From an uncultured Ruminococcus sp. (GTDB taxonomy: Bacteria; Bacillota; Clostridia; Oscillospirales; Ruminococcaceae), in contig CAMWVM010000117.1 of the NCBI GenBank assembly GCA_947177715.1, positions 1-5,571 on the forward strand: a stretch of DNA of 5,571 nt, in the 5' to 3' direction. Each line of letters opens with the position of its first letter. Positions within the stretch are counted from its first letter, which is position 1. The position numbers and the translations under genes were made by a program. Shown here in pieces: positions 4,790 through 5,571 of this stretch. The notes beneath the pieces are model-generated. The model saw nothing but the letters and a program-made list of their open reading frames with translations, was not told the DNA's origin and made no database searches.

Positions 4790-4796
4790 AAAGGAA
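4790..4796 (+). promoter_or_regulatory. Ribosome binding site of the GH113-like gene
   Basis: AAAGGAA ends 7 nt before the ATG at 4804. It lies within the 19-bp gap after rlmA, so the gene is probably read from the rlmA promoter. Confidence 0.7.
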
Positions 4797-4803
4797 TTCA
4801 ATT

Positions 4804-5571
4804 ATGGATAGATTATTTTGCAAAGGTTACACATGGGGCTGGTGTTCAAGGAGCGGTGACTATCAAAAAAAGGCTGCTGAACGCTCAATGAAACGTCTTG
4901 CATCCAACGGACTTGACTGGATATGCATTACAGTTAATGTATTTCAGGAAACATTTTATTCCACGAGGATATTTCCGCTTTTTGGATTTACGCAGACTGA
5001 TGAAGATATTATACATGCTGTTAACATGGCTAAAGCTATGGGACTTAAGGTTTGCTTGAAACCTGTAGTTAACTGTATGGATAAAAACTGGCGGGCAAGA
5101 ATCAATTTTCCGCCTGACAATCAGACTTATTGGGACAAATGGTTTGAATCTTATACCAATTACATGATTCACTATGCTAAAATCTCCGAGAGGACCGGGT
5201 GCGAAATGTTCTGCACTGGCTGTGAAATGGAAGGTATGGACAAACAGACCGAACGATGCAAAAAGCTGATTAAAACCGTACGCCAAAACTATCACGGACT
5301 TATAATGCATAATGTCAACCATGGAGATGAAATGAAATTCCCATGGCTTACCGATGTAGATGTTATAGGTATTTCTGCATATTACAGCGTTTCAACACCT
5401 GAGGACAGAAGTCTTGAATATATGAAAAAAGCATGGCAATCAAAAATTGATATTCTTGAAAAAACACACCTATATTACAACAAGCCTGTAATGTTTGCTG
5501 AAATTGGTGTAAGGAATGAACGTGGCTGCACAATGCACCCATATGATTTTATACATCGCCCTGATGTACCT
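4804..5571 (+). CDS. GH113-like glycoside hydrolase (putative beta-mannanase), 5' part
   Basis: The first 256 residues of a clan GH-A TIM-barrel hydrolase; the 3' end is outside the window and about 60-80 residues are probably missing. The start GYTWGWCSRSGDY (8-20), the strands WICITVNVFQETFYST (39-54), LKVCLKPVVN (81-90), the NFP at 101-103, TGCEMFCTGCEMEG (131-144) and VDVIGISAYY (185-194) match the glycoside hydrolase family 113 pattern known to me. By comparison with characterised GH113 mannanases, E141 in GCEM should be the acid/base and E233 in FAEIG the nucleophile. Characterised members cut beta-1,4-mannan or manno-oligosaccharides; related proteins are often labelled xylanase, so the substrate is uncertain. 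No signal peptide is present, so it should act in the cytoplasm on imported oligosaccharides. It lies 19 bp after rlmA and likely shares its promoter. Confidence 0.8.
   Translation, partial: MDRLFCKGYTWGWCSRSGDYQKKAAERSMKRLASNGLDWICITVNVFQETFYSTRIFPLFGFTQTDEDIIHAVNMAKAMGLKVCLKPVVNCMDKNWRARINFPPDNQTYWDKWFESYTNYMIHYAKISERTGCEMFCTGCEMEGMDKQTERCKKLIKTVRQNYHGLIMHNVNHGDEMKFPWLTDVDVIGISAYYSVSTPEDRSLEYMKKAWQSKIDILEKTHLYYNKPVMFAEIGVRNERGCTMHPYDFIHRPDVP

Noticed and set aside
4885..5322. 145-codon open frame on the - strand
   Set aside because: It lies wholly inside the GH113-like gene, whose + strand frame shows conserved family motifs; no ribosome binding site or recognisable product on the - strand.

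Overview
The window looks like the right-hand end of an integrated prophage joined to chromosomal housekeeping genes of a low-to-moderate GC Clostridia member. A gut Ruminococcus/Oscillospiraceae-type bacterium is the best guess. The evidence is strong AGGAGG ribosome binding sites, sigma-A type promoters (TTGACA-17-TATGAT and TTGACT-17-TATAAT), a greA-lysS gene pair and a GH113-type glycosidase. The genus is inferred from protein style only.

Region 1 (1-1442, + strand, phage): a compact late/lysis module. It holds the C-terminal tail of a cell-wall hydrolase (endolysin), a 57-residue one-span membrane protein with a Cys-rich tail, an LL-H type holin whose start codon overlaps the previous stop (ATGA), a coiled-coil protein with a C-terminal membrane anchor (XhlA-like), and an 86-residue acidic protein of unknown function. 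The gap before the XhlA-like gene can fold so that its ribosome binding site is masked, and a possible 14-codon minicistron covers the masking strand. The gap after that gene holds a perfect 8-bp inverted repeat.

Region 2 (1443-1728, no protein gene): two back-to-back intrinsic terminators close the phage module. After them come repeated TGTCGTAAAA-type motifs in both orientations and a perfect 7-bp inverted repeat just past the lysS stop codon. I read this as a candidate prophage attachment end (attL/attR), with integrase arm-type sites on the phage side and the crossover near the lysS 3' end. The integrase and the other end lie outside the window, so this is inference.

Region 3 (1729-3810, - strand, host): lysS (class II lysyl-tRNA synthetase) preceded by greA (transcript cleavage factor), 30 bp apart, transcribed from one clear promoter towards the prophage.

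Region 4 (3811-5571, + strand, host): a 149-bp divergent intergenic region with two back-to-back consensus promoters, then an RlmA-family 23S rRNA guanine-N1 methyltransferase. After 19 bp comes the first 256 codons of a GH113-like (beta-mannanase family) cytoplasmic glycoside hydrolase that runs off the window.

The phage genes would together permeabilise the membrane and degrade the wall at the end of the lytic cycle. The host genes are translation and transcription housekeeping plus a probable hemicellulose-oligosaccharide enzyme. I found no clearly new system. The most interesting non-coding signals are the putative RBS-masking leader upstream of the XhlA-like gene and the junction repeats.
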